From positions 124,001 through 188,000 of the forward strand of contig NZ_BMXJ01000008.1 in assembly GCF_014651695.1 (NCBI RefSeq): 64,000 nucleotides of DNA, read 5' to 3'. The translations under genes were made by a program, and so were the position numbers. This DNA is from Nocardiopsis terrae (lineage in GTDB: Bacteria > Actinomycetota > Actinomycetes > Streptosporangiales > Streptosporangiaceae). A model generated the notes under the pieces. The model was given only the letters and a program-made list of their open reading frames with translations. It ran no database searches and was not told the origin of the DNA. This document shows positions 1 to 13,800 of this stretch, piece after piece (the first letter of the stretch is position 1; each line of letters begins with the position of its first letter).

Positions 1-1
1 G

Positions 2-2950
2 TACCGCCTCGGTGCCCGTGACGGCGACGGCCGTTCCGTCCTGGAAGTGGACGAGCTCGTTCTGCGCCCGGTGGGCGCGGGGGACCTGCCGACCTCACCG
101 GACGAGGAGCCCGGGCGCTACCGGCTGCGGTGGGAGCAACTCCGGGGGCCGCTGGCCCAGACCGAGGTACCTGCCGGGGTGGCCACCATGGACGTACTGG
201 AGTCCCCGGCGCCCGTCCCCGCCGTGGTCTACGCGGAACTCCCCGCCCCCGTCGTCTACGCCGACCAGGACCCGGTGCCGACCGCCGCTTACCAGGGGCT
301 GGAATCGGCGCTGGAGACCGTACGGACCTGGTTGGCGGACGAACGGACCGCCCACTCCCGACTGGCCCTGGTGACCTGGCGGTCGGTGGCCACGTCCGGC
401 GGAGACCGGCTCAGCGGACTGGCCGCCGCACCGGTGTGGGGGCTGCTCCGCTCGATTCAGCGGGAACACCCCGGCCGGCTCGTGCTCGTGGACTCCGACG
501 GTTCGGAGGAGTCCCACCGGGTGCTGGCCGCCGCGGTGGGCTCGGGGGAACCCCAGACGGCGCTGCGCTGCGGCCGTGTCCTGGTGCCGAGGTTGGCCGA
601 GTCCGCGGACGAGGAGATGTTCGTTCCACCGGCTGCTTCGTGGTCGCTGGACCCCGGTGCCGTCGGCGCCGGCGGTACGGTCGCGCCGCTGCCCGCCCCG
701 GGTGCCGCGACCCCGCTGGGGACCCACCAGGTCCGGGTGGCTGTGCGCGCCGTCGGCCTGAACCGGGAGGACGCCACCGCCCCCGGAACCGGGGCGCGGG
801 CGCGTACCTGGTCCGAGGGGGCCGGCCTGGTACTGGAGACCGGGGCCGGGGTCGATGACCTCGCACCCGGGGACCGGGTCACCGGGCTCTTCGAGGGCGG
901 CTTCAGTCCCTTGGCCGTCACTGACCGGCGTGTACTGGTACGGATTCCGCAGGACTGGTCCTACGAGGACGCCGCCGCTGTCCCGCTCGACCATCTGACC
1001 GCCTATCACGCGCTGGTGGACCTGGCGGCGATCCGTCCGGGGGAGAGCGTCCTGATCCACTCCGCCGCGGAGGGCACGGGTCTGGCCGCCGTGCAGCTCG
1101 CTCGGCAGATGGGCGCGAGGGTGTTCGGAACCGCGCCCCAGCAGACCTGGCCGGACCTGGCCGACTTCGGCCTGGGGGAGGAGCACCTGGCGCCCAGCCA
1201 CACATCCGGGTTCGATCACAGGTTGCGCGCCGCCAACGGAGGGCGCGGTCTGGACGCGGTCCTGCACACGCTCCCCGAGGAGTTCCTCGACCCCTCGCTG
1301 GGCCTGCTGCGCTCCCCTGCTGACGGAGCAGGTGTGGGCGGCAGGCTCGTACACGTGGCCGCGACCGGTCACCGTGAGGACTCCCAGGTGGCGGAGAGCC
1401 ATCCCGGGCGCGGCTACCACGCCCTCGACCTCGCGGACACGGGGCCCGAGCGGATCGAGCGCATGCTCCACCGGATCATGGAGCTGTTCTCCTCCGGGGC
1501 GCTACGTCTGGGCCCCGTCACCTCCTACGACGTGCGGGACGTCCGTGAGGCCCTGGACGTGCTGCGCCCGGGCGGGACCACGGGCAAGGTGGTCCTCACC
1601 CTCCCGGCCCCCTTCCCCCAGGAGGGCACCGTCCTGGTGACCGGGAGGGCCGGGCGCCTGGGCCACCGGGTCGCCCGTCACCTGGTCACCGGGTACGGTG
1701 TCCGCCACCTGCTCCTCGTCCACCCCGAGGGGGCGGCGGCCCTGGGCCAGGACGAACGGACCGCTGAGCTGCGCGCCCTGGGTGCACGGGTGTCCGTGCG
1801 GGCCTGCGACCTGGCCGACCGGACCGAACTGGAACGGTTGCTCGCCGAGGTCCCGCAGGAGCATCCGCTGCGCGCCGTCGTGCACACGGCCGGAGCTGAC
1901 CCGCAGTCCCCCGGTGAGCGGAGCGGTGAGGAGCTGTTCCGGACGAGGGCACAGGAGTCCTGGAACCTGCACGAGCTGACCAGCGGACTGGACCTGGCCT
2001 CCTTCGTCGTGTTCTCCTCCTCCGCCGGGACGCTGGGCACGCCGGGACGGTCCGGGCAGGCAGCGGTCGACGTCTTCCACGAGGCTCTGGCACACCGTCG
2101 CCGCGGATTCTCCCTGCCGGCCCTCTCCCTGGCCTGGGGGCCCTGGAGCGGGTCCGGAGAAGCCCCCCGCCCACCGGACGGCCGTGGGGCCCGCGGACCA
2201 GCACCGGAGCTTCTGGTGCCCATGCCCGCGGATCGGGCCCTGGCACAACTGGACGCGGCTCTCTACCTGGAGCGGGACGCGCTGGTCTGCGCCCTGACCG
2301 ACCCGGGGCGGGTCCACGGTGTGCCGTTGTTGAGCGGACTGGCTTCGGGCCCGGACGGACCGGTCGGCTCCCGAGCCCCGGAGCCGGAGGCCGTACACCC
2401 GCAGGCCCCGAGGCCACGGGTCCCGGACGGTTCGGCGACCGGGGCTCCGGGCACGGGCGACCCGTCCGGAACGGAGCAGGACCCCGGTGCACGGCCCCCG
2501 GCCGGAGCCGAGCGGCTGGCCGGACTGACGCCGCCCGAACGCGAAAGGCTGGTGTTGGCCGGCGTGCGCGCGCACACCGCCGACGTACTCGGCCATACCG
2601 ATGCCGACGGAGGCGGGGTCCCCCCGGAGCGGCCCTTCCGTGAGCTCGGTATGGAGTCGATGGACGGGGTCGAACTGTGCGAACGCCTGGAGGACGACTG
2701 GGGGACCCGCCTTCCCGACACGGCGGTCTTCGACCACCCCACGCCCGTATCCCTGGCCCGGTTCGTACTGGACCTGTTGTTCCCCCGGAGCACCGGCGGG
2801 ACCGAGGCGGAGGAAGAGGTCCAGGCGCTGGGAGCCGGAACCGCTGAACACATTGACGGTATGGACGTGAACGACCTGCTGAAGCTCGCCCTGGGCCCCG
2901 GGGAACCCCGACCCGATGGTGGACAGGAGACGGCCGATGGCTACCGATGA
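2..2950 (+). CDS. Type I polyketide synthase subunit, 3' part (DH end, ER-like, KR-like, ACP), truncated by the window edge
   Basis: The reading frame is open from base 2, so the N-terminal KS, AT and most of the DH lie outside the window. The first residues (ending DELVLRPV) look like the end of a DH. Next comes an ER-like domain around bases 700-1610, a KR-like domain around 1625-2170, an ACP around 2540-2790 (GMESMDG, with the phosphopantetheine serine), and a C-terminal docking tail ([13 protein letters not shown]). Both reductive domains look damaged. The KR has GRAGRLG in place of GGTGxLG, lacks the active-site lysine, and carries Gln (codon 2057-2059) and Asp where the catalytic Tyr and Asn belong. 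The ER has EGTG for GGVG and GLNREDAT for GLNFRDVL. The module therefore probably delivers an unreduced beta-keto unit (inference). The tail should dock onto the next subunit, whose gene overlaps this one by 14 bases. Confidence 0.93.
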   Translation, partial: YRLGARDGDGRSVLEVDELVLRPVGAGDLPTSPDEEPGRYRLRWEQLRGPLAQTEVPAGVATMDVLESPAPVPAVVYAELPAPVVYADQDPVPTAAYQGLESALETVRTWLADERTAHSRLALVTWRSVATSGGDRLSGLAAAPVWGLLRSIQREHPGRLVLVDSDGSEESHRVLAAAVGSGEPQTALRCGRVLVPRLAESADEEMFVPPAASWSLDPGAVGAGGTVAPLPAPGAATPLGTHQVRVAVRAVGLNREDATAPGTGARARTWSEGAGLVLETGAGVDDLAPGDRVTGLFEGGFSPLAVTDRRVLVRIPQDWSYEDAAAVPLDHLTAYHALVDLAAIRPGESVLIHSAAEGTGLAAVQLARQMGARVFGTAPQQTWPDLADFGLGEEHLAPSHTSGFDHRLRAANGGRGLDAVLHTLPEEFLDPSLGLLRSPADGAGVGGRLVHVAATGHREDSQVAESHPGRGYHALDLADTGPERIERMLHRIMELFSSGALRLGPVTSYDVRDVREALDVLRPGGTTGKVVLTLPAPFPQEGTVLVTGRAGRLGHRVARHLVTGYGVRHLLLVHPEGAAALGQDERTAELRALGARVSVRACDLADRTELERLLAEVPQEHPLRAVVHTAGADPQSPGERSGEELFRTRAQESWNLHELTSGLDLASFVVFSSSAGTLGTPGRSGQAAVDVFHEALAHRRRGFSLPALSLAWGPWSGSGEAPRPPDGRGARGPAPELLVPMPADRALAQLDAALYLERDALVCALTDPGRVHGVPLLSGLASGPDGPVGSRAPEPEAVHPQAPRPRVPDGSATGAPGTGDPSGTEQDPGARPPAGAERLAGLTPPERERLVLAGVRAHTADVLGHTDADGGGVPPERPFRELGMESMDGVELCERLEDDWGTRLPDTAVFDHPTPVSLARFVLDLLFPRSTGGTEAEEEVQALGAGTAEHIDGMDVNDLLKLALGPGEPRPDGGQETADGYR

Positions 2951-5900
2951 GGGCCAGAGCGCCCAGCTCGTCACCGCGCTGCGTTCGGCGTTGAAGGAGA
3001 ACGCACGGCTGCGGGAGCGCAACAGCGAACTGGACACCGGGGCGGATCCGGTGGCGGTCGTCGGCATGGGGTGCCACCTGCCCGGCGGGGTCGACTCCCC
3101 CGAAGGGCTGTGGGACCTGGTGTCCAGCGGGAGCGAGGTCCTCGGCCCCTTCCCCGCGGACCGGGGGTGGGACCTGGACGCACTCCTCGGCACGGACGGA
3201 TCACCACCGCTGTCCGCCATGGAACAGGGCGGCTTCCTCGACGGTGCCGCCGAGTTCGACGCCGCCTTCTTCGGGATCTCACCGAAGGAGGCCGCGGCGA
3301 TGGACCCTCAGCAGAGGCAGCTCCTGGAGGTCTCCTGGGAGGCGTTGGAACGGGCGGGGATCGACCCTTCCTCCCTGGCCGGGAGCGCCACCGGCGTCTA
3401 CATGGGTGTCACCGCGGCCGAGTACGGACCGCGCATGTCCGACGGCCCCGAAGAGGGCCACCTGCTCACCGGCACCACCCCGAGCGTGGCCTCCGGGCGG
3501 GTGGCCTACCTGCTCGGTCTGGAGGGGCCCGCGATCACCGTGGACACCGCGTGCTCCTCCTCCCTGGTGGCCGTGCACCTGGCCGTACGCGCCCTGCGCG
3601 GGGGCGAGTGCACGCTGGCCCTGGCGGGCGGCGCCGCCGTCATGGGCACCCCCGGGCTGCTTGCGGAGTTCACCCGCAAACAGGGCCTGGCCCCCGACGG
3701 CCGCTGCAAGGCCTTCAGCGCGGACGCCGACGGTACGGGGTTCACCGAGGGCGCGGGGGTGGTGGTCCTCGAACGGCTCTCCGACGCCCGCCGTCACGGC
3801 CACCCGGTCCTCGCCCTGATCCGGGGCAGCGCCGTCAACCAGGACGGCGCCTCCAACGGTCTCACCGCCCCCAGCGGCCCCGCGCAGGTGCGCGTGGTCC
3901 GCGCCGCCCTGCGCGACGCCGGGGTCGGGCCGGAGGGGGTGGACGCGGTCGAGGCCCACGGCACCGGCACCACCCTGGGCGACCCCATCGAGGCACGGTC
4001 CCTCATCGAGGCCTACGGGTCCGGACGGGAGCGGCCGCTGCTGCTCGGCTCCCTCAAATCCAACATCGGCCACACCCAGGCGGCCGCCGGGGTGAACGGC
4101 CTGATCAAGGCGGTGTGCGCGCTCCGGCACGGTGTGGTCCCACCCACGCTGCACGCCGACCGCCCCACCCCCCGGGTGGACTGGGGCACCGGCATCGCAC
4201 GGGTGGCCTCCACCGCCGAACCCCTTCCCGAACTCGACCGGCCCGCCCGGATGGGTGTCTCCTCCTTCGGGATCAGCGGTACCAACGCCCACGCCGTCGT
4301 CGAGGCGGTGCCCGAGGATCGGGCCGACGCGCTCGAACCGGTCTCCGGGACCCGGACGCCGACCACCCTGCCGTTCGCGCTGTCCGCCCGTACCGAACCC
4401 GCTCTCCGGGAACTGGCCGTGCGCCTGCACGCGCACACGCTCGCGCAGGAGGACGCGCTTCTGCCCGCCACGGCGCGGTCGCTGGCCACGACACGGGCGC
4501 GCATGGAACACCGCGCGGTCGTCCTCGGCGAGGACGGGGAGTCCCTGACCGGCGGACTGGCCGCGTTGGCCTCCGGCGCCCCCGACCCGCGCGTGGTGCG
4601 CGGACGGGCGGGTGTCGGCGGCACGACCGCCTTCGTCTTCTCGGGTCAGGGAGCTCAGCGCCTGGGTATGGGCACGGACCTGTACCGGGAGTATCCGGTC
4701 TTCGCCAAGGCCCTGGACGAGGTGGCCGACGCCTTCGACCGGTACCTGGACCCGCCGCTGCGCTCGGTGGTTTGGGCGGAGCCGGGAACCGCCGAGGCCG
4801 CGCTGCTCGACCGGACCCTGTACACGCAGGCGGGGGTGTTCGCGTTCGAGGTCGCCCTGACCCGTCTGCTGGAGTCGGTCGGACTGACCCCCGACTACCT
4901 GATCGGCCACTCCGTGGGGGAGCTGGCCGCAGCCCACGTGGCCGGGGTGTTCTCCCTCGACGACGCCGCGGCACTGGTCTCCGCCCGGGGCCGGATCATG
5001 CAGGACCTCCCCGAGGGCGGTGCGATGGTCGCGGTGCAGGCCGACGAGGACGAGGTGCGCCTCGCGCTCGCCGAGGCCGGGGGCGCGGTGTCCGTCGCGG
5101 CGGTCAACTCGCCCCGGGACGTCGTGCTGTCCGGTGAGGAGTCCGCCGTACTGTCCGTGGCGGAGCGTTTCGCCGAGAGGGGCCGCCGTACCAAGCGGTT
5201 GGCCGTCGCGCGCGCCTTCCACTCCGCTCTGATGGACCCCGTCCTCGAACCCTTCGCCCGGGTGGCCGCGGAGGTCACCTACCATCCGCCGCGCCTGCCG
5301 CTGGTCTCCAACCTGACCGGGGGCCGCGCCGGGGACGAGATCCGGACGGGCGACTACTGGGTGCGGCACGTGCGTGAGACAGTCCGTTTCGCCGACGGTG
5401 TCTCCCATCTGCTCGCCCGGGAGGTGGAGGAGTTCGTGGAGGTGGGCCCGGACGGCTCGCTCAGCTCCATGGTGCAGACCTGCCTGGACGATGGCGAGCG
5501 CGCGGAGGTCACCGCCCTCCTCGGAGGGCGTTCCCCCGAACCCCGCATGCTCACCGAAGGACTCGCCGCCCTGTACACCCGCGGGGCCGGAGTGGACTGG
5601 TCGGCGATACTGCCCGAGACCGCCGGAACCGTCGACCTGCCCACCTACCCCTTCCAGCGCCGCCGCTACTGGATGAGCCCGCCCGCCGAAGGCCGGGTCG
5701 TCGTCGAGACCGGAACCGTCGCGGACACGGCTGCCCCTGCCGCGCCCGGTGCGTACCGAGCCTCCGGCGAGCCCGCCGACGACTGGTCCTACCGGGAGAC
5801 CTGGGTTCCGGCCGCCGCTGACGGCGGACCCCCCGCGGCACCGGGGACCTGGCTGCTGTTCGGCCCGGCGCGGCAGGACCCGGTGCTCGCCGAGTGCTCC

Positions 5901-7733
5901 ACCGCTCTGGAGGAGAGAGGGCACCGGGTCCGGGCCCTGTCGCTGCCGGAGGGCGCGGACCGGAGCACCACAGCGGCGCTGTTGCGGCGGATCAGCTCCG
6001 AGGCGGGGCCGCTGGCCGGCGTCGTCCTGTCCGCCGTCCCGTCCACCACCCGGGACGACCCCCCGTATCCGTCCGCCGCACCGATGCACCGGGACGAGGT
6101 CGCCCTCCTGCAGGCACTGGGGGACGCCGGAACCGCCGCACCGCTGTGGTGCCTCACCCGCGGTGCGGTCGCCGCCGGTGACAGGGTCACCGACCCCGGA
6201 GCGGCCCTGGTGTGGGGTCTGGGCCGGGTGGCGGCCCAGGAGTACCCCGACCGGTGGGGAGGCCTCATCGACCTGCCCGCCGCCGACCGTCCGGGGGCGG
6301 GCGAGGTACTGGCAGCCGTCCTCAGCGGTGAGACCGCGGGGGGAGAGGACCAACTGGCCATCCGCGGGGAGGGCCCCCTGGCCCGGCGGATCGTGCGCGA
6401 ACCGCTGAGCCGGGTCGCCCCTGTGCGCGACTGGAAACCCGCGGGGACGGTGCTCGTCACGGGCGGTACGGGAGGCCTCGGCGCGCACACGGCCCGCTGG
6501 CTCGCGGGCCAGGGGGCCGACCACCTGCTCCTGCTGAGCCGACGGGGGCCGGATGCCCCGGGGAGCGCGGAACTGGTCGCCGAACTGCGCGCCGCGGGGG
6601 CCAGGGTGAGCCTGGCCGCCTGCGATGTGTCGGACCGCTCCGAACTGGCCGCCGCCCTGGCCCGGATCCCGGAGGACTCCCCCCTCAGCGCGGTCTTCCA
6701 CACGGCCGCGGAGCTCGATGACGCGACCATCGACAACCTCGGTCCCGAACAGATCGCGCGGGTCCTCAGGGCCAAGGCGGACGGCGCCGTGCACCTGCAC
6801 CAGCTCACACGGGACCTCGACCTGTCGGCCTTCGTCATGTTCTCCTCCGTGACCGCGGCGTTCGGTCTGGAGGGGCAGGGGAACTACGCCCCCGGGAACG
6901 CCTTCTGTGAGGCCTTCGCCCACTACCGGAGGGCGCTGGGCCTGCCTGCCACATCGGTCGCCTGGGGCACCTGGGCGGGGGCCGGGATGGCAGGGAGCAG
7001 GGCGGTGGCCGAACTCCTCCAGCGCAACGGCCTGCTGGCCATGGCACCCGAACGGGCTGTGGGGGTTCTGCGGCAGGTCCTGGACCGGGACGTCTCCGCG
7101 CTCGCGGTCGCCGAGGTCGACTGGCCCCGTTTCCGCTCCGCCCTCACCGCGGGTAGGCCGAGTCTGCTGATCGGAGACCTCGGCCGGGGCGGGGGTCGGC
7201 CCGCACCGCCCGCCACGGAGGAGGCCGGCGGGCCCGAACAGTTGCACGCCCGGTTGGCCGGGGAGAGCCGGGCCGACCGGGAACGGGCACTCACCGAACT
7301 CGTGCGCGAGCAGGTGGCGGCGGTCCTCGGCCACCGCTCCGGTGCCGAGGTCGAAACCGACCGGAACCTGAAGGACCTGGGCATGGACTCCGCGACGGCT
7401 GTCGCCTTCCGTAACCGGCTCAGCGGACTGACGGGACTGCGCCTGCCCGCGGCCGTCGTCTTCGACCACCCCACGTGCACGGCCCTGGCCCGCAACATCC
7501 GGGAACGGATGTTCGAAGACCCCGAACAGGTGCTCACGGCAAGGCTGGACGGGCTGGAGGCAGCCGTGCGGGAGTACGACGGCGACGCCCGGGAAACCGT
7601 GGTCGAACGGCTGCGCGGTCTGCTGTACCGACTGTCGCCGCAGGACCGGCCGCGTACGGACGTCGACCAGGAGTTGGAGGCGGCCTCCAGAGAGGAACTC
7701 TTCGCGCTCATCGACGACACACTGCGCGACTGA
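2937..7733 (+). CDS. Type I polyketide synthase, one module: KS-AT(malonyl)-KR-ACP
   Basis: A 1598-aa single-module subunit that adds one malonyl-derived unit and reduces its keto group. The start chosen is ATG 2937 behind AGGAGA; an in-frame ATG at 2916 has no such site. Order: N-terminal docking coiled coil (residues 1-30), KS (about 36-460; DTACSSSL with Cys206, [17 protein letters not shown]), AT (about 563-875), KR (about 1169-1350), ACP (about 1450-1520, GMDSATA), C-terminal docking helices. The AT has GHSVGE (Ser659), YTQ and an AFH motif, the malonyl-CoA signature. The KR has GGTGGLG, the Lys, Ser and Tyr catalytic residues ([15 protein letters not shown]) and an LDD motif, predicting a B-type (D-configured) hydroxyl. 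Receives the chain from the upstream subunit and passes it to the thioesterase-bearing subunit 139 bases downstream. Confidence 0.95.
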   Translation: MATDEGQSAQLVTALRSALKENARLRERNSELDTGADPVAVVGMGCHLPGGVDSPEGLWDLVSSGSEVLGPFPADRGWDLDALLGTDGSPPLSAMEQGGFLDGAAEFDAAFFGISPKEAAAMDPQQRQLLEVSWEALERAGIDPSSLAGSATGVYMGVTAAEYGPRMSDGPEEGHLLTGTTPSVASGRVAYLLGLEGPAITVDTACSSSLVAVHLAVRALRGGECTLALAGGAAVMGTPGLLAEFTRKQGLAPDGRCKAFSADADGTGFTEGAGVVVLERLSDARRHGHPVLALIRGSAVNQDGASNGLTAPSGPAQVRVVRAALRDAGVGPEGVDAVEAHGTGTTLGDPIEARSLIEAYGSGRERPLLLGSLKSNIGHTQAAAGVNGLIKAVCALRHGVVPPTLHADRPTPRVDWGTGIARVASTAEPLPELDRPARMGVSSFGISGTNAHAVVEAVPEDRADALEPVSGTRTPTTLPFALSARTEPALRELAVRLHAHTLAQEDALLPATARSLATTRARMEHRAVVLGEDGESLTGGLAALASGAPDPRVVRGRAGVGGTTAFVFSGQGAQRLGMGTDLYREYPVFAKALDEVADAFDRYLDPPLRSVVWAEPGTAEAALLDRTLYTQAGVFAFEVALTRLLESVGLTPDYLIGHSVGELAAAHVAGVFSLDDAAALVSARGRIMQDLPEGGAMVAVQADEDEVRLALAEAGGAVSVAAVNSPRDVVLSGEESAVLSVAERFAERGRRTKRLAVARAFHSALMDPVLEPFARVAAEVTYHPPRLPLVSNLTGGRAGDEIRTGDYWVRHVRETVRFADGVSHLLAREVEEFVEVGPDGSLSSMVQTCLDDGERAEVTALLGGRSPEPRMLTEGLAALYTRGAGVDWSAILPETAGTVDLPTYPFQRRRYWMSPPAEGRVVVETGTVADTAAPAAPGAYRASGEPADDWSYRETWVPAAADGGPPAAPGTWLLFGPARQDPVLAECSTALEERGHRVRALSLPEGADRSTTAALLRRISSEAGPLAGVVLSAVPSTTRDDPPYPSAAPMHRDEVALLQALGDAGTAAPLWCLTRGAVAAGDRVTDPGAALVWGLGRVAAQEYPDRWGGLIDLPAADRPGAGEVLAAVLSGETAGGEDQLAIRGEGPLARRIVREPLSRVAPVRDWKPAGTVLVTGGTGGLGAHTARWLAGQGADHLLLLSRRGPDAPGSAELVAELRAAGARVSLAACDVSDRSELAAALARIPEDSPLSAVFHTAAELDDATIDNLGPEQIARVLRAKADGAVHLHQLTRDLDLSAFVMFSSVTAAFGLEGQGNYAPGNAFCEAFAHYRRALGLPATSVAWGTWAGAGMAGSRAVAELLQRNGLLAMAPERAVGVLRQVLDRDVSALAVAEVDWPRFRSALTAGRPSLLIGDLGRGGGRPAPPATEEAGGPEQLHARLAGESRADRERALTELVREQVAAVLGHRSGAEVETDRNLKDLGMDSATAVAFRNRLSGLTGLRLPAAVVFDHPTCTALARNIRERMFEDPEQVLTARLDGLEAAVREYDGDARETVVERLRGLLYRLSPQDRPRTDVDQELEAASREELFALIDDTLRD

Positions 7734-7872
7734 CCCCGGGCCGGGCATCCGCCAGAGCGGGCGGACTCCCGGCCGCTGCGGCCCGCACCCGCTGCCCGGG
7801 GCCGGACGCCCCGAGACCAGCGCGCCCCGCACCCCCAGGTGCACCGGAAACCGAAGTGGTGAAGCAGAACCG

Positions 7873-10800
7873 ATGACTGATGACGCCCGACTCCTCGACT
7901 ACCTCAAACGGGTCACGGCCGACCTGCGCCGAGTCCGCGCGGAACTCGGCGACCTGAGAGAACGCGACTCCGAGCCGATCGCGATCGTGGGAACGGGCTG
8001 CCGTCTGCCCGGCGGGACCGACACCCCCGAGGCACTGTGGGAGCTGGTCGACACCGCAGGCGAGGTGATCGGCGGGCTCCCGACCGACCGGGGGTGGGAC
8101 GTCGACGACATGCTCGGGCGCCCGGGTATGTCACAGGGCGGAGGGTTCCTCCGGGACGCGGCCGGCTTCGACGCCGAGTTCTTCGGTATCTCCTCCCGCG
8201 AGGCCGAAGCGATGGACCCGCAGCAGCGCCTGATGCTGGAGGTGACCTGGGAGTCCCTCGAACGCGCCGGAATCGACCCCGCCTCCCTGGCGGAGAGCCG
8301 GACGGGGGTGTTCACGGGGGTCAGCATGGTCGACTACGCCAACGGTGTGACGTCCGGGACCCTTCCCGTCCCCCCGGAGGCGGAGGGCTACCTGATGGCC
8401 GGCACGGCCTCCAGCGTGGTCTCGGGCAGGATCTCCTACACCCTGGGTCTGCGGGGACCCGCGCTGACCGTGGACACCGCCTGCTCCTCCTCCCTCGTCG
8501 CCATCCACCTGGCGGTCCGCTCCCTGCGCCAGCGCGAGTGCTCCCTGGCCCTGGCGGGGGGTGCGACCGTACTCTCCGGGCCGAGCCTGTTCACCGAGTC
8601 CGCCAAACAGGGCGCCCTCTCTCCCGACGGGCGCTGCAAGGCCTTCGGGGCGGGTGCCGACGGCACCGGTTTCGGTGAGGGAGCCGGAGCCGTGGTCCTG
8701 GAACGGCTGTCGGACGCCGTCCGCAACGGCCACCGCGTCCTGGCGGTCATCCGGGGCGGAGCCGTCAACCAGGACGGGGCCTCGAACGGGCTGACCGCGC
8801 CGAACGGGCCCGCACAGGTCCGGGTGGTGCGGGACGCGCTCGCCGACGCGGGCCTGACCGCCGACGACATCGACGCGGTCGAGGCCCACGGCACCGGCAC
8901 CCGCCTCGGCGACCCGATCGAGGCCGAGGCACTCCTGGAGGCGTTCGGCCGCGGAGGGTCCTCCCACCCGCTCTGGCTCGGATCGGTGAAGTCGAACCTG
9001 GGCCACACCCAGGCGGCGGCCGGGGTGACCTCCGTAATCAAGATGGCGCTGGCCCTGGAGCGGGAGAGGCTCCCCCGGACCCTGCACGCGGAGGAACCCT
9101 CGCCCCTGGTGGACTGGTCGGCGGGGCGGCTGCGACCCCTGCGCGAACCCGTGGAATGGCCACGCGGCGGGCGCCCCCGCCGAGCCGGAGTGTCGTCGTT
9201 CGGGATCAGCGGAACCAACGCGCACCTGGTGCTGGAGGAAGCCCCCCGGCCCACCCCCTCGGAGGCGGAGCACGAGAGCCCCGTACCGCCCCTCGTGCGG
9301 GGCGGACAGGTCTGGACACTCTCCGCCCGCAGCGGTCGGGCGCTGTCCGCACAGGCGGACCGCCTGCACGAGCACCTACGGGGCCCGGAACGGCCCGCGG
9401 CGGCCGACGTCGCGCGGACCCTGGCCACCGGGCGACCGCACCTGCCCCGGAGAGCCGCGGTGGTCGGCTCCGGCGGGGAACGGCTACTGGAACGGCTGCG
9501 CGCGCTGGCCGACGGACACGCTCCGGAGGGGGTGGTCACCGGATCGGCGCCCCAGGGCGACAGCGGCCGCCGAGCCGTGTTCGTGTTCCCCGGCCACGGG
9601 GGCCAGTGGGAGGGCATGGCCAAGGACCTGATCGCGTCCTCCACCGTCTTCGCGGAGGCGGTCGGGGAGTGCGAACGCGCATTGGCGCCCTACGTGGACT
9701 GGTCCCTGGGGGCCGTGCTGCGCGGGGATCCGGAAGCGCCGCGGATCGTGGGCGAAGGCGTTCGCGTGGAGGTACTGCAGCCCGCCTCGTGGGCGGTTCT
9801 GGTGTCCCTGGCCAGGTTGTGGAGGGCCGCGGGTGTGCAGCCCTCCGCTGTGGTCGGCCACTCCCAGGGGGAGGTCGCCGCCGCATGCGCTGCCGGGATC
9901 CTCTCCCTGGAGGACGGGGCCCGGGTCGTCACCTGCCGCAGCCGTGTACTGCGCCGACTGGCAGGGGAGGGCGGGGCCGCGGTGGTCTCGCTCGGTGCCC
10001 GCCGGACCGCGGAACTGCTGGCGCCGTGGGGTGACCGGATCGGTGTGGCCGGCGCCAACGGACCCGAGTCGACCGTCGTCACCGGTGAGGGGCGGGCGGT
10101 CGCCGAGTTCGTGGAGGAGTGCGGGCGGCGGGGCGAGCACGCCCGGGCCTTCGACGTGGACTACACGTCGCACTGCTCCCTCGTGGACCGGGTCGAGGAC
10201 GAGATGCGCGCCGGCCTGGCGGGGATCCGCCCCCGCGCCGGGGACGTCCCGTTCCACTCGACCGTCGCCCCCCGGCCCCTCCTGGAACCGGGGGACGAAC
10301 CCACGGGGCGTCCGCTGGAGGGAACCTCGCTCGACGGGGACTACTGGTACCGCAACCTGCGCCACGGGGTGCTCCTCGAACCGGTGATCCGGCGGCTGGC
10401 GCAGGACACCGACGTGTTCGTCGAGGTCGGACCGCACCCCGTCCTCTCCGTGCCCGTCAGGCAGACCCTGGAGGCGGCCGGGTACCCCGAACGCCCGGTC
10501 GTGCACACCCTGCGCAGGGGGGAGGACACGTCCGAGCGGTTCCTGACGGCCCTGGCCGAAGCGCACTGCCACGGTGTCGGCGTCGACTGGGACCGGGTTC
10601 TCGGAGACAGCGGCCGGGCGTCGCTCGCGGACCGGCTTCCGACCTACCCCTTCCAGCGTGAGCGGTACTGGCTGACGGCGCCCGCGGGCGCCACCGACCC
10701 CGCGTCCCTCGGCCTCACGTCCGCGGGGCACCCCCTCCTCGGCGCCCGCGTCCCGGTGGCGGGCACCGGCCAGGTCCTCCTGACCGGTTCACTCGACTGC

Positions 10801-13800
10801 GACAGGACCCCGTGGCTCGCGGAGCACGGGCTCTCCGGGCGTGTCCTGCTCGCCGGGTGCGCGACCGTGGAGATGCTCCTGCACGCCGGACGCCTCTGCG
10901 ACAGCCCGGAGATCACCGACCTGACGCTGCACACCCCCCTGGAACTGACCCCGGGGGGCGACGGGACCGCGGTCCAGGTCGTCGTCGACGGCCCGGACGT
11001 CCGCGGTCGCAGGGAGGTCCGGATGCTGTCCGCCTCCGCGGACGGCCGGAGTTGGACCGTGCACGCCGAGGGCCGGCTCGCCCCGGCCGCCGCGGCCGGC
11101 CCCGCGGCCCCGGTCCCGCCGGGACCGGAAGCGGTGCCCCTGCCCGCGGCGGACGCCTACACCCTCTTCGCCGCCCAGCGCATCGACTACGGGAGGGCCT
11201 TCCGCGGCCTGCGAGCCGCTTGGGCCGACGAGTCCCGGATCTGGGCCGATGTCGCCCTCGACCCCGCGCCCCCGGACGCCCACGCCATGGCGGGCCCCCA
11301 CCCGGCGCTCGTGGACGCGGGCCTGCAGACCGTGTTCCTGCGCCGCCTCGCCGAGGGCACGGGCGCACGGCCCCTGATGCCGTTCGGTTGGAGCGGGGTC
11401 CGGCTGCACGCCACGGGCACGCCCTCGAAGGTGCGCGTCCAGCTCACGGAGACCGGCCCCGACACCTACCAGGTGCTCGTCACCGACGGCGAAACGCCTC
11501 TGCTGTCGGTCGACTCCCTGGTCGTCAGGGAGGCGCCGGCCGACTGGGGCACCGAGGACAGCGCCCTCTTCCACCAGGCCTGGGAGGAGGTGGACCGCAC
11601 CCGGGGCGGGGACGCCGCGCCGGACCGGAGGTCCTGGGCCCTGGTCGGTGCATCGGACCTGGACGGGATCGACCGCCACGCGGACGCCGCGGCCCTGACC
11701 GCCGCACTCGACCGGGGGGCGCCCGCTCCCGAGCTGGTCCTGCTGGACACGGACGGCCGGGGCGGCGCCGAGCCCGCGGACGCGCTCGCCGAGCTGCACC
11801 GCGTCCTGGGGGCCCTGCAGGGGTGGCTGGACGACGAACGCCTCACCGCGACGAGGTTCCTCATCCTCACCAGGGGGGCGGCCCGGCTGCCGGACGACGA
11901 CGCCGGCCCGCTGCCGGCGAACCTGCCCGGAGCCTCGGTGTGGGGCCTGGTGGCATCCGCCGAGTCCGAACACCCGGGACGGTTCCTCCTGCTGGACGCG
12001 GACCGGGTCACGGCCCCGGTCGTGGCCCGGGCCGTCGGAAGCGGTGAACCCCGTCTCGCGGCACGCGACGGCCGCCTGTTCGCCCCGCGCCTGACCGAGA
12101 CCGGGCCTCCGGGCGAGGGGCTGGCACTGCCGGTCCGCGACCCCTCCTGGCGCCTGGACACGAAGGGCCAGGGGGTCGTCGACGGGATCGACGCCGTCCC
12201 GGACCCCGACCAGAGGCGTCCCCTGGGCCCCGGGGAGGTGCGTGTGGCGGTCCGCGCCGCGGGGCTGAACTTCCGCGACGTGCTGATGAGCGTGAACATG
12301 TACCCCGATCCCGGCAACATCGGCAACGAAGGTTCCGGGGTGGTCCTGGAAGCCGGGCCGGACTCCGGAGGGCTCGCCCCCGGCGACCGGGTCATGGGCC
12401 TGTTCCCCGGAGCGTTCGGCCCCGTCGCGGTCGCCGACCACCGGTATCTGGCGCGGGTCCCCGACGGGTGGGACCACGCCGACGCGGCCGCCGTCCCGGT
12501 CGTCTACCTCACCGCCTACCTCGCCCTGGTCGAGGAGGCCGGGATCCGGGCCGGGGAGACCCTGCTCATCCACTCCGCCGCCGGAGGGGTGGGCCTGGCG
12601 GCCCTGGGGATCGCCCGGCACCTGGGCGTACGCGTGCTGGCGACCGCGAGCCCCGAGAAGTGGGACGTCCTGCGCGCCGCCGGGGTCGCGGAGGAGGACA
12701 TCGCGCACTCCCGCCGGCTCGACTTCGAGGACCGGTTCCGCGCGTCGGTCGGAACCGTGGACGTGGTGCTCAACTCCCTCACCGGGGAGGCGATCGACGC
12801 CTCGCTGCGGCTCCTGGCCCCCGGAGGGCGGTTCTCGGAACTGGGACGCAACGAACTCCGCGACCCCGAGCGGATCGCGGCCGAGTACGAGGGTGCGCGG
12901 TACCGGGCCTTCAACGTGCTCGAACTGGGCCCGGAACGCATCCAGCGGGCCTTCGCCGCTCTCCTGCCGCTGCTGGAGAGCGGGGCGATGCCCTCCGTCC
13001 CCGTCACCCGGTACCCGATCGAGAACATCGTCGAGGCGTTCCAGGTCATGCAGCAGGGGCGCAACGTCGGCAAGATCGTCCTGGACCTGTCCACCCGCTT
13101 CCGGCCCGGCGGCACCGTACTGATCACCGGTGGCACCGGCAGACTCGGTGCGCTGTTCGCCCGCCACCTGGTCGTCCGGCACGGGGTCCGTGAGCTGGTC
13201 CTGCTCGGACGCAGGGGGCCGGACACCCCGGGCGCCGACGAACTCGTGGCCGAGCTGGGCGGGTTGGGGGCGCGGGTCCGCTTCGAGTCCTGCGACGTCG
13301 CCGACGCGGACCAGCTCGGGGCGGTCCTGGACCGCATCCCCCGGGAGCACCCGCTCACCGCGGTGGTGCACGCGGCCGCGGAGATCGACGACGCCACCGT
13401 CACGGGGCTGACCGGCCGGACCATGGACCGGGTGCTCCGCCCCAAGGTCCAGGGGGCGTGGAACCTCCACAGGCTCACCGCCGACCTCGACCTGGACGCG
13501 TTCGTCCTCTTCTCCGCGGCCGCCGGTGTGCTCGGCAACGCAGGGCAGTCGGCGTACGCCGCCGCCAACTTCTACCTGGACGCCCTGGCCCACCACCGCC
13601 GTGAACAGGGCCTGGCCGCCCATTCGTTGGCCTGGGGCCGTTGGGGGGACGGGAGCCAGGTGTGGGAGGAACTGGACGAGGTCACGACCGCGCGCATGTC
13701 CAGGATCTGGGGCATGGAGGCCATCGAGGAGCGCGAGGGCTGCGCCCTGTTGGACGCGGCCCTGGCCACGGAGCACGCCCATGTGGTCCCCGCCCCGCTG

